Of a DNA stretch of 62,366 nucleotides, positions 37,886 to 47,153 are shown piece by piece. The DNA comes from Candidatus Paraburkholderia kirkii. GTDB lineage: Bacteria > Pseudomonadota > Gammaproteobacteria > Burkholderiales > Burkholderiaceae. The position numbers and the translations under genes are program-made. The DNA is taken from the NCBI GenBank assembly GCA_001189345.1, contig LFKV01000022.1, positions 1 to 62,366 of the forward strand, read 5' to 3'. Within the stretch, counting starts at the first letter, position 1. The number at the start of each line of letters is the position of its first letter. The notes under the pieces were generated by a model. That model made no database searches and was not told where the DNA came from. It worked only from the letters and a program-made list of their open reading frames with translations.

Positions 37886-38737
37886 TCATTGCGCGGGACT
37901 GTCGGTCCATGCACTGCGCGCCTGCCAGGCGTCGATCTCGGCGGAAAGGCGCGCGAGCTTGCCGCGCACGAGTTCGAGCCCCGGGCCACCCAACACGAGA
38001 TGCCCGGGCGGCTCCGGCGACGTGACCGCCTCGACGATGACCTACGCGGCGCGCGCGGGATCGCCCGGCTGCTTGCCGCTACGCTCGGCGATCGCCGCCC
38101 GGCGAGTGCCCGAGGTCTGCGCGTAGTCTTCGATGGGATGGCGCGTCTGCCTGAGCGAGCGTCCTGCGTCCGTACGGAACGGTCCCGGCTCGACCGCCGT
38201 CACCTTGATGCCGAGTCCTTCCGTCTCGCGGGCGAGTGCTTCCCCGAGTCCTTCGAGCGCGAACTTCGTCGCGGCATAGTAACCGCTGCCCGGATTGCCG
38301 ACGAGGCCGCCCACCGACTTGATGTTGACGACATGCCCCGAGCGGCGCTCGCGCATGCGCGGCAGCACGGCCCGGATCATCGCGGCCGCGCCGAAGAAGT
38401 TCGTCTCGAACATCGCACGCACCTCCTCTTCCTCGTCTTCCTCCACCGCCGCGAGATAACCGAAGCCCGCGTTGTTGACGAGCACATCGATATGGCCGAA
38501 GGCGGCGTACGCGTCGTCGATCGCGGCCTTGATTTCATCGGTACGCGTCACGTCCAGACACACCGCGATGGCGCGGCCGTCCGCGCGCGCGACAAGATCG
38601 GCGACGCTGTCAGGGTTGCGTGCGGCCACGACCGCGCGCCAACCCTTGTTGATGACCGCGGCCGCCAGCTCGCGGCCGAAGCCGGTCGAGCAGCCGGTGA
38701 TGAACCAGACGGGCGTGTCGTTCGATGATGCGGACAT
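37886..38737 (-). pseudogene. Short-chain dehydrogenase with an in-frame amber codon
   Basis: This is an SDR of about 283 residues, starting at ATG 38737. The cofactor motif is TGCSTGFGRELAAAVINKGW; NNAGFGYLAAVEEDEEEEVR follows the NAG motif; the catalytic YxxxK is GYYAATKFALEGLGEALARE. The frame is perfect except for TAG at 38042-38044, near residue 231. Beyond it the same frame continues VIVEAVTSPEPPGHLVLGGP and LVRGKLARLSAEIDAWQARS to a natural stop at 37886. The truncated product would lack the substrate-binding C-terminus. The M48 gene begins 25 bp downstream. Confidence 0.85.
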
Positions 38738-39061
38738 TTGCGGTTCTCCATGGAAAACGCGCGGCATGTCGATCATTTTGATCGAAGCGCGCGAAAAGTG
38801 CTGGGATCGGAACGGGCCGGAGCGCGACTCATACACCATGTTGCAGCAATCGGAGCGATCGCAAAGCGTGCGCCGTGCTTCGGGCGATGCGAGCACGAAA
38901 GCAAACAGCACGCCCGCGCCATGCCGGTCAATCGCGCCCCACGACGCGCCGCAGATTGCCGCATGCGTGCAAGCCGATGTCGCTCTGGTGCTACACGGGT
39001 GCGCTGTCCCGTCCTTATAGTGAGCCGTCGATTCCACGCGCAATCATTCGAGGCCAGGAGC
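38738..39061. other. Intergenic region without a recognisable gene
   Basis: There are about 324 bases between the SDR start and the MFS gene. I see no supported gene or strong hairpin. Promoters for both divergent genes must lie here, but no clear -35/-10 pair stands out. Confidence 0.4.
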
Positions 39062-40330
39062 GTGAGCAATGAAGAACTGGGCAGCACGAGTCGGGCCGAC
39101 GAACGCGACACATGCGGTGCGCGCGGCGATGGCGAGCTTCCCTTTGGCCGCATCGTGTCCTCCATCGCGAGCCTGCTGCTCGGATTCGCGCTGCTCGTCA
39201 TGGACAATGGGCTGCTGGGCACCCTCGTGGCGCTGCGCATGGTTCACGCGCACTTCCTTTCCTCGACGATCGGATTCGTTCAGGCCGCCTACTACAACGG
39301 CTTCATGCTGGGCGCATGGCGCGGCTCGGCGCTGATCGCGCGCGTCGGGCATCATCGCGCGTTCGCCGCGTTCGCCGCCCTCGCGGCGTGCAGCGTACTC
39401 GGCTACGCGCTCGGCACCGGGCCGACTGTCTGGATGACGCTGCGCTTCATGACGGGTTTCTCGCTCGTCGGCATCTTCGCCGTGATGGAAAGCTGGCTCA
39501 ACGGCGTCGCCCCCAACGCGATCCGTGGACGCGTGTTCTCGATCTATCTGATCACGACATATCTGTGCGTGGGCGCGGGGCAGTTTCTCATCCGCGCCGC
39601 GAATCCGAACGGCTTCGAGCTGTTCAGTCTCGTCGCGTGCCTTTTTTCGCTGTCGCTCGTGCCCGCGAGTCTCGCACGCGTCTCCGTCGCCGATGTCGAC
39701 AAACGGCCCGCGCCCGCCGGCCCGCTCGAGTCCCCGCCGAAGTCGAAGTTTCAGGCGCTGCCGATGCTCTGGCGAGAAGCGCCGCTCGCGCTGTGGGGAT
39801 GCTTCGCGGCCGGTCTCCTCAACAGCGCGTTCTACGCACTCTATCCGGTGTACATGCGCGGCGTGGGCTATTCCGTCGACGAGATATCGAGCTTCATGGG
39901 CGTGGCGCTGATCGCCGCACTGTTGCCGCAATGGCCGCTCGCGCATCTGGCCGACCGGATCGATCGCAGACGCGTCATCTTCGCGATCGCGTCCATGCTG
40001 ATGCTCGCGAGCACGACGCTCTTCGTCTTTCATGGCGCGGCGCTCGTGCAACCCGTCGCCTATTTCCACGTCAGCCTGATCTTCACCGTGTACGGCGTCG
40101 CCGTCGCGCATGCGAACGACCGGATCTCGTCACGCCAGCGCGTGGCGGTGAGCGCGGGTCTGCTCCTGACGTTCGCGCTCGGCGGCAGCATCGGGCCCAT
40201 CGTCGCATCGTTCGTGATGGGACGCGTGGGTCCGTCCGGCATTTACCTCTTCACGATGATCGTCACCGCCGCGCTCGCGACCTTCGCCTTGCGCAGCATC
40301 CGCGCACACCGCGGCGCCGCATCGCGGTGA
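39062..40330 (+). CDS. MFS transporter (YcaD-like)
   Basis: This is a 12-helix MFS protein of about 420 residues, with an open frame from GTG 39062. It has FGRIVSSIASLLLGFALLVM, LAACSVLGYALGTGPTVWMT, the central VFSIYLITTYLCVGAGQFLI and PQWPLAHLADRIDRRRVIFA (the second-half loop motif DRxDRR). The first 30 residues are atypical. An ATG at 39069 in another frame has a better-placed ribosome site, so a start-proximal frameshift is possible. From 39150 to 40330 the frame is clean. Substrate unknown; members of this group include CynX/YcaD-type exporters. Confidence 0.78.
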   Translation: MSNEELGSTSRADERDTCGARGDGELPFGRIVSSIASLLLGFALLVMDNGLLGTLVALRMVHAHFLSSTIGFVQAAYYNGFMLGAWRGSALIARVGHHRAFAAFAALAACSVLGYALGTGPTVWMTLRFMTGFSLVGIFAVMESWLNGVAPNAIRGRVFSIYLITTYLCVGAGQFLIRAANPNGFELFSLVACLFSLSLVPASLARVSVADVDKRPAPAGPLESPPKSKFQALPMLWREAPLALWGCFAAGLLNSAFYALYPVYMRGVGYSVDEISSFMGVALIAALLPQWPLAHLADRIDRRRVIFAIASMLMLASTTLFVFHGAALVQPVAYFHVSLIFTVYGVAVAHANDRISSRQRVAVSAGLLLTFALGGSIGPIVASFVMGRVGPSGIYLFTMIVTAALATFALRSIRAHRGAASR

Positions 40331-40365
40331 CAAACGCGTACAGCCGGAGCATTCTCCTATTGCGC

Positions 40366-41467
40366 TGCGTTATTGAATTAGCACCCTGTCTGTGTTCAGA
40401 TACAGGTCATGGGTCAAAATGAACCTGACAGATATCGAACGTGAGCAACTGTTGTCGGCGGCGCGCAGCCGAACGGTGCGTGCGGCGGACGTGCGACGCG
40501 CAAAGTTGATCCTGATGCTCGAGGACGGCGAATCGCGCGACAGTATCATGCGCACACTGGGTTGCGATTCGCGCTTCATCGCACGCTGGTCGGGGCGCTT
40601 CCTCAGCGAGCGACTAGCCGGCATGTACGCTCGGCACCGCGGGCGGGCGCCTACGCAGCCACCGGCCAAACTGGAAGCGCGGGTGCTCAAGTGCACCCTC
40701 AAGCACAAACCCGCCGACGGTTCGACACACTGGAGTAGCTACAAGCTCGCAGCAGAACTCGGCGACGTATCGGTCTCGGCCGTGCAGCGCATCTGGCGCA
40801 AGCACGGCATCAAGCCGCAGCAGTTGGAGCGGCACATGGTCTCCAACGACCCGGACTTCGAGACCAAGGCAGCCGACGTGATCGGGCTGTACCTGAACCC
40901 GCCGGCGCACGCAGCGGTGTTCTGCGTGGACGAGAAGACCGCGATCCAGGCACTCGATCGCAAGGACCGTATGCTGCCGCTGTCGCCCGGGCGCGCCGAG
41001 AGTCACGGCTTCGAGTACAAGCGCAACGGCACGCTCAGCCTGTTCGCGGCGTTCAATACTGCCACCGGCGAGGTGCTGGGCAAGACGGTGGCGCGCCACA
41101 CCAGCGAGCAGTTCGTGGCCTTCCTGACCGACGTCGTCGCCAGCCAGCCCAAACGCCGGGAAATCCACGCGATCTGCGACAACGTCAGCAGCCATAAGAC
41201 GCAGCGGGTTGCCGACTTCCTTGATGCGCAGCGCAACGTGCACCTGCACTTCACGCCGACCTACTCGTCGTGGCTCAACCAGGTGGAGAACTGGTTCTCG
41301 CGCATTCAGCGTGAAGTGATCGCTCGCGGCATCTTCACTTCGGTGGAGGATTGGGATCGCAAACTGATGCCGATACATCCGCGAACACAACAAGAACCCG
41401 AAACCGATCAAGTGGAAATATGACGATCCTTCGCGCCGGATTCGACCAGTGCCAATTCAATGACGCA
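40366..41467 (+). mobile_element. IS630-family insertion sequence
   Basis: The ends are TGCGTTATTGAATTAGCAC (40366-40384) and the near complement GTGCCAATTCAATGACGCA (41449-41467), with the repeat extending outward in modified form (CTCC-ATTGCG). IS630 elements insert at TA; the right end is followed by GAGTA, but the left flank is altered, so I cannot define an exact target duplication. Confidence 0.75.
40419..41463 (+). pseudogene. IS630-family transposase, frameshifted near the C-terminus
   Basis: This transposase of about 345 residues starts MNLTDIEREQLLSAARSRTV. An HTH region lies in MRTLGCDSRFIARWSGRFLS and a second in THWSSYKLAAELGDVSVSAV. The DDE triad is seen in FCVDEKTAIQALDRK, ICDNVSSHKTQRV and WLNQVENWFSRIQREV. 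An extra C near 41370 shifts the last 30 codons (expected YIREHNKNPKPIKWKYDDPS to the stop at 41461-41463). The catalytic core is complete, so partial activity cannot be excluded. It is distinct from the IS630 remnant at 54.9 kb. Confidence 0.88.
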
Positions 41468-41512
41468 ATGGAGTAGTTACGGTGACGCGTGAGAGCCGTC
41501 CAGGAGGATGAG

Positions 41513-41530
41513 GTGTCCGAATCTGGACAC
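41513..41530. repeat. Palindrome copy 1, GTGTCCGAATCTGGACAC
   Basis: This is an 18-bp near-palindrome and the first of three copies at 41513, 41624 and 41742. Confidence 0.9.
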
Positions 41531-41623
41531 TCGGCTGCCACGCCGTCTGAATTCCGCTCCGATTTCAAGATTTTTGGTTCGGCAGCGAATGGCGATCTAC
41601 ACCGTGTATCGCGGATATCGTAA

Positions 41624-41641
41624 GTGTCCGAATTCGGACAC
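41624..41641. repeat. Palindrome copy 2, GTGTCCGAATTCGGACAC
   Basis: This is a perfect 18-bp palindrome, 111 bases after copy 1. Confidence 0.92.
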
Positions 41642-41741
41642 CCGGTGCGGAACATCGACGAGCCTATTCCTCGAGTTGCCAATTGGCGGGGAGCAACGGG
41701 CGATCTGCCGCCCTTGTAACGAATTCTAAAGCCATGCGCTG

Positions 41742-41759
41742 GTGTCCGAATTCGGACAC
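41742..41759. repeat. Palindrome copy 3, GTGTCCGAATTCGGACAC
   Basis: This is a perfect 18-bp palindrome identical to copy 2, 118 bases after it. Confidence 0.92.
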
Positions 41760-42381
41760 TGAAGTGTCGCGCGTTCGACGCAGAGTCCGCAGCTATTCGG
41801 AACTGGCCTGAAGCGGCTGAGAACTCGCCGGTTGCCGATCCGTCGTTCGGTGGAGGAAAGCAATATGGCAAGAACCGGAGTGTGAATCTAGACGTCTGCA
41901 CCGTAGCTCAATCGACTATCGAAAGATGCAGCACTTCAGCCGCCTCGTCGGACGGTACGCAAAAAATCAGACCGCTGAGACTGAGGATTTGGCCAACTTA
42001 CGAACATGCATTCGGTCGGCCGATTGACCATCACTTGCGCGGTCGGTTGAGCGGGTTTCTGGCGGGCTCGATTACTCCCGATTTCACGCCGACCAGACAC
42101 CTCGCTTCACAACTTGTGGACTGCTCTATTCACAGTCCGCGTCACCGAACGCGAGCGTTGTTCGTACCGCTGAATCGGCGCCGAAACCTCTTCCTGACCG
42201 GAGCACTGCCTACCCATGAAAGAGCAGAGAACGGTCCCAATTCGCTGAGCGGACGTCGTCAGGACGGACTGGCCTTCCTATGTCATCGAATATCGGTCAC
42301 AACCCGGCTGTAATCAGAGATCGATTGAGCAGTAACCAGTTTTAATCCAACCCCTGTGCGGGCAGTTCATGCGGCATATTC

Positions 42382-42465
42382 CGTGAAACATTGGTTTGCG
42401 GGTTTAAATTCTGATAAAAACTTATAAATCAGTTATTTATAAGCAAAATATAAACGTGTTTCACG
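42382..42465. repeat. AT-rich island with nested inverted repeats
   Basis: The outer arms CGTGAAACA (42382-42390) and TGTTTCACG (42457-42465) are perfect complements. The inner arms CTTATAAA (42421-42428) and TTTATAAG (42436-42443) flank seven bases. The island is strikingly AT-rich against a GC-rich background. The outer arms equal the two halves of the universal parS sequence, but separated and inverted in order. Confidence 0.7.
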
Positions 42466-42867
42466 AAATTCGGCCGATTCTAGCCAGATGCCCGCTTGTG
42501 ATAGGTCAAATTTCGGTGGCGGACCAAAAGCAGAACAGGTATGTCAAAGATTCGTATTGAACAATAAATTTCCCGTAAAGCGGCGAGCCGAGTATCGCGG
42601 AGAGCGCCGGGCAATGAGCATCCGAATGGTGCGGCGTACACGGGGCGGGCTATGACTTGTGCCGAGCGGTAATCCAACCACTCTGCATCACGCGAAGAGG
42701 CGATACCTCATCGGTAATCCCGGCGTGCAGAAGAAAAGGCGATCTCAACCGATCTTTCCCTCGCTTCGCCAGCGGCGCGAACAAGGCGAGTGCAGACTGC
42801 CGCTCTGCAAGGCAGCCATGGCGTCGTGTTCGGGCCGCGCTTCGCCTTCTCGCGGACGGACGCCCGA

Positions 42868-43339
42868 TCAGACCGGCGCGGATTTGCGCGCGTGCATCGG
42901 CTGATAAGCCTCGCCCGCCTTGAATCGCTCCAGCCGTTCGCTCGCGGCGGAGAGCGCGCCGAGCGTCGCCCGCCGCAACTGATGGTCGTAGAGCGAGACG
43001 ATCGCCGCGAGCCGGTCGAAATCTTCCGGCGGCAACGACCAGGTGCCGGACGCGCTGCCCGCATCGAATGCGGCGGCCATCGTCCGATCGGCGAGGATCA
43101 GCTCTTCCTGGGAGAAGTCGCCGTGTCCCGCTTCGGCCAGGAACTTCGCCAGAAGCATCGCCTCGGTGATGTGCTGTGCAGGCGCGATATCCGGCGAGCC
43201 CGAACGCAGGGCGGCCAGCGACATATGCGCCGCGAGCGCGAGCTCGTCCGCCACCGCGCGCGGAATGGGGAGCAACTGCGCCTTGCCGAGCCGCGCGCGT
43301 CGCCTGAGGCGAGCGTTGGAAAGGAATGGTGCGTGACAT
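42868..43339 (-). pseudogene. Conserved hypothetical protein, N-terminal frameshift
   Basis: From ATG 43339 the frame reads MSRTIPFQ and must shift near 43310 to continue RLRRRARLGKAQLLPIPRAV. The remainder is clean: ADELALAAHMSLAALRSGSP, ITEAMLLAKFLAEAGHGDFS, ADRTMAAAFDAGSASGTWSL and ATLGALSAASERLERFKAGE. I recall similar roughly 150-residue proteins in Burkholderia without known function; they are helical with a basic N-terminus, suggesting nucleic-acid binding. It is paired with the DUF3268 gene 28 bp upstream on the same strand. Confidence 0.5.
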
Positions 43340-43367
43340 GCGTGGATCGATGGTTGACCTTTTCAGG

Positions 43368-43835
43368 TTAACGATCGTCCGCCGCCGAATCTGAAGGGTG
43401 ATTCTCGCGCGCCTGCTCGAAATCCTCGACGACCGCGATCGCCCGCTCGCACTGGTCGGCATCGAGCGTATGGATGCTGCATTTCTCGGGATCGACGCCG
43501 ATCGCCTGGGCGAGCCACTTCATTCCCTTGGATCGTGCTTCGAAGACGTTGCAGCCGTCGCGGCGGACCTTCGCCTGCACGAGCGGCTCGAGCGCGGCGT
43601 GCAATTTCACTTTCAGCTCGCGCAGCCGGGCATCGGCAAGCCGGCCGAGCGGGACGTTGCGCGTGCTGCGCGCGAATGTTCCGATCCACGCCTGACACGG
43701 CACGCATATCCAGAGCGGGCCGTGGTCGTCGCGATACGGATAGGCTTCGTCGCCGGCTCGAACCAGCGTCGCGGGTGCGCCGCAATAGTCGCAGTTGGGA
43801 TGAGGAAGAGGTTTGACAGGTCGGCCGACACGCAT
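43368..43835 (-). CDS. DUF3268-type zinc-finger protein
   Basis: This is an intact 155-residue protein from ATG 43835 (MRVGRPVKPLPHPNCDYCGA). Zinc-binding cysteine pairs are CDYCG and CVPCQ, with a conserved YPYRDDHGPLWICVPCQAWI block and a helical C-terminus (RLRELKVKLHAALEPLVQAK, GMKWLAQAIGVDPEKCSIHT). The family is small, phage- and island-associated, and unstudied. The frame is open upstream into a lipoprotein-like signal sequence starting at 43955, giving a possible 195-residue chimera. Confidence 0.75.
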   Translation of the reverse strand: MRVGRPVKPLPHPNCDYCGAPATLVRAGDEAYPYRDDHGPLWICVPCQAWIGTFARSTRNVPLGRLADARLRELKVKLHAALEPLVQAKVRRDGCNVFEARSKGMKWLAQAIGVDPEKCSIHTLDADQCERAIAVVEDFEQARENHPSDSAADDR

Positions 43836-43955
43836 TGCCAGTAACTTCCGGACGGGAAATCCAATATAGCAAAACCGATGACCACCACCACCGCCGCATG
43901 CGGCGAGCAGCACGCTCGCCGCGACTGCCGCGGTAAACGCAGCGGAACCGCGCAT
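43836..43955 (-). pseudogene. Lipoprotein signal-peptide stub in frame with the zinc-finger gene
   Basis: From ATG 43955 the sequence reads MRGSAAFTAAVAASVLLAAC and then a Gly run. This is a textbook lipoprotein signal with lipobox LLAAC. Only about 15 unrecognisable residues separate it from the zinc-finger start, in the same frame. I interpret it as the 5' remnant of a deleted lipoprotein gene. Confidence 0.5.
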
Positions 43956-44312
43956 CGAGGAAAAACGGAGAGCACGAGTACGGATGTATACGAAGATCGT
44001 CATGTCGAAGGACGCGCTACTGGATGGTCAGATTTCTTGTCCACGAAGCAGGTGCGCGTTCCGCGAGTCGTCCGGAAGGCGGACGGACCGATGACGGACC
44101 TTTATCCCGCGTCGGATGGAACGCGAGGATGTGTGGAATGCTCGTCGCAGGAACCCCAGGGAGCCGTTCCACGAAGGTGCTGCGGGGAAGGAAGGGGGGC
44201 GGAGAGGAGGCCGTGCAGGAGCGGGCCTCAAGCGGGTTTACGGCGGGGAATCGAAGGACTTGAGGGACGCGTCGCGCGAAGGAAAGCGGAACCTTGCCGA
44301 ATCAGGAAATTT
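43956..44312. other. Intergenic region without a recognisable gene
   Basis: There are about 357 bases between the lipoprotein stub and the GntR 3' end. A rightward open frame of 79 codons (44024-44263) has no family sequence and is purine-rich and repetitive. I see no hairpin strong enough to call. Confidence 0.4.
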
Positions 44313-45057
44313 CTACCTCGACGGCGGCCGTTCGGGCTCGAGCGCCGAGCCGCCGAGTATCGAGTTGGCATCGGCGCGCGTTGTCGAGCTGCACGACGCT
44401 TGCTTGGCGCGCGGCGAGCGCGTCGCGGTTGGCGATCGCCGTGAAGATCGCCTTGTGGCGCGGCAGCGAGAGCGCGTGAGTATTCGGATGGCGGCTCGTG
44501 AGCTTGATCGACTCGGTGAGCGCCAGCGACAGCATGTTGCCGATGTACGCGAGCATGTCGTTGTGCATCGCCGTCATGATCGCGCGATGAAATTCGAGGT
44601 CGGGATCGAGCAGCTCGGCCGCCGTCTTCGCGCCTTCCATGCGTTCGTAGGCGGCGCCGATGCGCGCGATGTCGTCGTCCGTGGCGGAGATCGCGGCGAG
44701 CGCGGCGGCGGCCGGCTCGATGATCTGCCGCACCGTCATGAGCGAGCGAAAGAACTCGACTTCCGGAAGACGGCTGATGGTCCACACGAGCACGTCGGGG
44801 TCGAGCATGTACCACTGCTGGTCGCGCGCGCACACGACGCTGCCCACGCGCGGTTTGGAGACGACCAGCCCCTTGGCGACGAGCACGCGCGTCGCCTCGC
44901 GCAGCACCGGATGGCTCACGCCATAGGCTTCGCAGAGCGTGGGCTCGGCGGGCAGACGCTGGCCCGGCGCGAACGCGCCGCTCACGATCTGCATGCCGAG
45001 CTCCTGCACGATGCGTCCGTGCATGCTCTTGCGTTGCTTGGGGTTGCGGTAATCCAT
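44313..45057 (-). pseudogene. GntR-family regulator (FadR/FCD type), late frameshift
   Basis: From ATG 45057, MDYRNPKQRKSMHGRIVQEL leads into the GntR winged HTH (GQRLPAEPTLCEAYGVSHPV followed by LREATRVLVAKGLVV). The FCD effector domain has EVEFFRSLMTVRQIIEPAAA, LDPDLEFHRAIMTAMHNDML and SLPRHKAIFTAIANRDALAA with the metal-binding His/Asp pattern. A shift near 44405 replaces the natural ending DANSILGGSALEPERPPSR (stop at 44313). Only about 20 residues are affected, so function may persist. Close to DgoR-type sugar-acid regulators and adjacent to a sugar ABC permease. Confidence 0.82.
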
Positions 45058-46045
45058 GATCGTCTGGCAAGGTCAGCTCGAGAATCGCGGCGCCGAGGAT
45101 GATGTTGAACGTGAACGCGTTGATGCCGATGAGCGTGAAGCCGTCGCTCAGAATGCCGAGCACCGCCGCGCCGAGCAGGCCGCCGACGATCGTGCCCGAG
45201 CCGCCCGTCAGCGGCGTGCCACCGATCACCGCGGCGGCGACGGCGAGGAACATGATCTAATTGCCGCCCGCCTGCGGGTCGATCGAGGTAATGCGAAAGC
45301 CTTCGAGGATCCCCGTGAAGCCGGCAAGTACCGCGGCCAGAATGAAGTTACCGAGGCGCAGCCGGTTCACGTGTATGCCCGCTTCGCTTGCGCCGAGCGC
45401 ATTGGCGCCCGCCGCCTGCGTGTGCAGGCCCCAACGCGTGTGCCGCAGCAGCGTATGCATAACGAAGGCGATCGCCACGGTCGAGATGATTTCGCTATAG
45501 CCCCAGGCGCCCATGACCGACGCGAACTCCGGCGAACCCGGCGTTGCGACCGGCGTGCCGCGCGACACGGTGAGCGTGATGCCGTTGATCAGAAAGAGCG
45601 TGCCGAGCGTCGTCACGAACGAGGGCAGGCGAAGATAGACCGTGACCGCGCCGTTCACGAAGCCGATGATCGCCGCCGCGACGAGCCCCGCGATCACCAC
45701 GAGCACCGACGTGGCGATGCCCGCCGTCATCGCCAGATAGCTGAGGCCGAAGTACATCACCTGCACGAGAAAGCCGACGACGACGAGATGACGCCACGCG
45801 CGTGCATCGCGCGGCCATTGCGGGCGCCTGATCGCGCACACGGTGAGGAGCATGCCGACGCTCAGCGCGAAGCAAATCGAGAGGAAGGTCAGCGGCGATG
45901 CGTAGTGCAGGCCGGTTTTCGCAATCGGAAATCCCGCGGACCAGAGCAGCAGAAACACGATGGGACCGCCGATCGTGAGCCAGCGGCGCTCGCTGCGCGT
46001 GCGTGTCGTGCGTGGTTCCCGGTGAACTTGCGGCGCCTGCGCCAT
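45058..46045 (-). pseudogene. Chimera of a DMT (EamA) transporter and an RbsC-type sugar ABC permease
   Basis: Residues 1 to about 113 (LTIGGPIVFLLLWSAGFPIA, FLVQVMYFGLSYLAMTAGIA) are the N-terminus of a drug/metabolite-transporter protein. From about residue 118 the chain is an RbsC/AraH-like permease (AAIIGFVNGAVTVYLRLPSF, RWGLHTQAAGANALGASEAG). The join near 45700 is in frame. A TAG at 45257-45259 interrupts SIDPQAGGN-IMFLAVAAAV, and the permease then continues TGGSGTIVGGLLGAAVLGIL and NAFTFNIILGAAI. It loses its natural C-terminus just before the GntR start. Two deletions are needed to explain it. Confidence 0.82.
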
Positions 46046-46226
46046 GTTCGCGTCCTCTTGCGTGTCGGTGATTGCAGCCTAAGTACGTGATTGCAACGCA
46101 GCGGCAGCCGGATGGCAAGTGCGTGAAGTCCGCGCGCGGGTGAATGTCCTGCTGACGGTTGCCATTTCGACGTGCTTTGAGACATGCTCTGCGTATCGGA
46201 TGAACGGATCAATGAAAAGGGAAATC

Positions 46227-47089
46227 ATGACGGACGATCAAGGCGCGGCGCTCGACAGCACGGTGGCGCGCGCTGCACGTCGAAGCCGACTCGCCGCCGC
46301 ACGTGCTGGAAGACACGGTCGGCCTCGCGCTTCTGGCTCCCGATGACGGCTGGCGCGAGCGCGGCGACATGGATCCGCAATTCACGCGGCCGTTTCGCGC
46401 ATCGATCGTGGCGCGTGCGCGCTTCATCGAAGATCTCGTGATCGAACAGGCGGATCGTGATCGAACAGGCGGATCGCGGGGTGACGCAATTCGTCATTCT
46501 CGGCGCGGGCCTCGACAGCTTCGCGCAGCGCAGGCCGCAGATCGCGTCGCGGTTCACGGTGTTCGAAGTCGATCCGCCGGGGCCGCAGGCGTGGAAGCGT
46601 CGGCGCCTGATCGAACTCGGCTACGGCGTGCCGGATTGGCTGCGCTTCGTGCCCGTCGATTTCGAAGCGGGCGAGTCGTGACGCGAGAAACTCATCGCGT
46701 CGGGCTTCGATGCGGGCAAGCCCGCCGTCGTGGTCTCGACGGGCGTCAGCATGTATCTCACGCGGGAGGCGAATGCGGCCACGCTGCGCGAAGTCGCGGC
46801 CTTCGCGCCCGGATCGACGTTCGCGATGACGTTCCTGCTTCCGCTCGAACTCGCGGACCCGGACGTGCGTCCGGGACTCGAGATGACGGAGAAGGGCGCG
46901 CGTGCGAGCGGGACGCCGTTCATCAGCTTCTTTACGCCACCGGAGATTCAGGCGCTGGCGCGTGAAGCGGGCTTCGAGGAAGCGCGGCATGTTTCGGCGG
47001 CGGATCTGACCCGGCGCTACTTCTCGAACAGAACCGACGGCTTGCGCCCGCCGGGCAATGCGGAAGAACTGCTGATAGCGAACACGTGA
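46227..47089 (+). pseudogene. SAM-dependent methyltransferase (PPM1/LCMT-like), duplication and opal codon
   Basis: This was a class I methyltransferase of the leucine-carboxyl-methyltransferase-like group. It starts MTDDQGAALDSTVAR at 46227, shifts near 46275, and reads LHVEADSPPHVLEDTVGLAL and FTRPFRASIVARARFIEDLV. A 19-bp tandem duplication (46438-46475) shifts it again. The SAM motif follows as TQFVILGAGLDSFAQRRPQI, then TGA at 46679-46681 replaces the Trp expected before REKL. The rest is clean (AVVVSTGVSMYLTREANAAT to EELLIANT). Substrate unknown. Confidence 0.8.
46438..46475. repeat. 19-bp tandem duplication in the methyltransferase gene
   Basis: GTGATCGAACAGGCGGATC is present twice in succession (46438-46456, 46457-46475). 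The extra copy changes the reading frame. Confidence 0.93.
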
Positions 47090-47153
47090 ACGGCAGCGGG
47101 GCGTCATCGCTCGGCGGCGCTTCGCGAGCGGGCGCCGACGAAGTCGCGCCGTG

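Larger units (their letters stand above)
41468..42867. other. 1.4-kb accessory stretch with no recognisable gene
   Basis: The region is less GC-rich than the rest. It carries three spaced copies of an 18-bp palindrome (41513-41759) and an AT-rich island (42360-42480) with nested inverted repeats. Short open frames exist, for example 41882-42313 rightward, but none shows family sequence or a good ribosome site. It looks like debris of mobile DNA. Confidence 0.5.

Noticed and set aside
42382..42465. A genuine parS site
   Set aside because: The two halves are separated by 66 bases and in the wrong relative order for a canonical contiguous parS, so I report only the resemblance.
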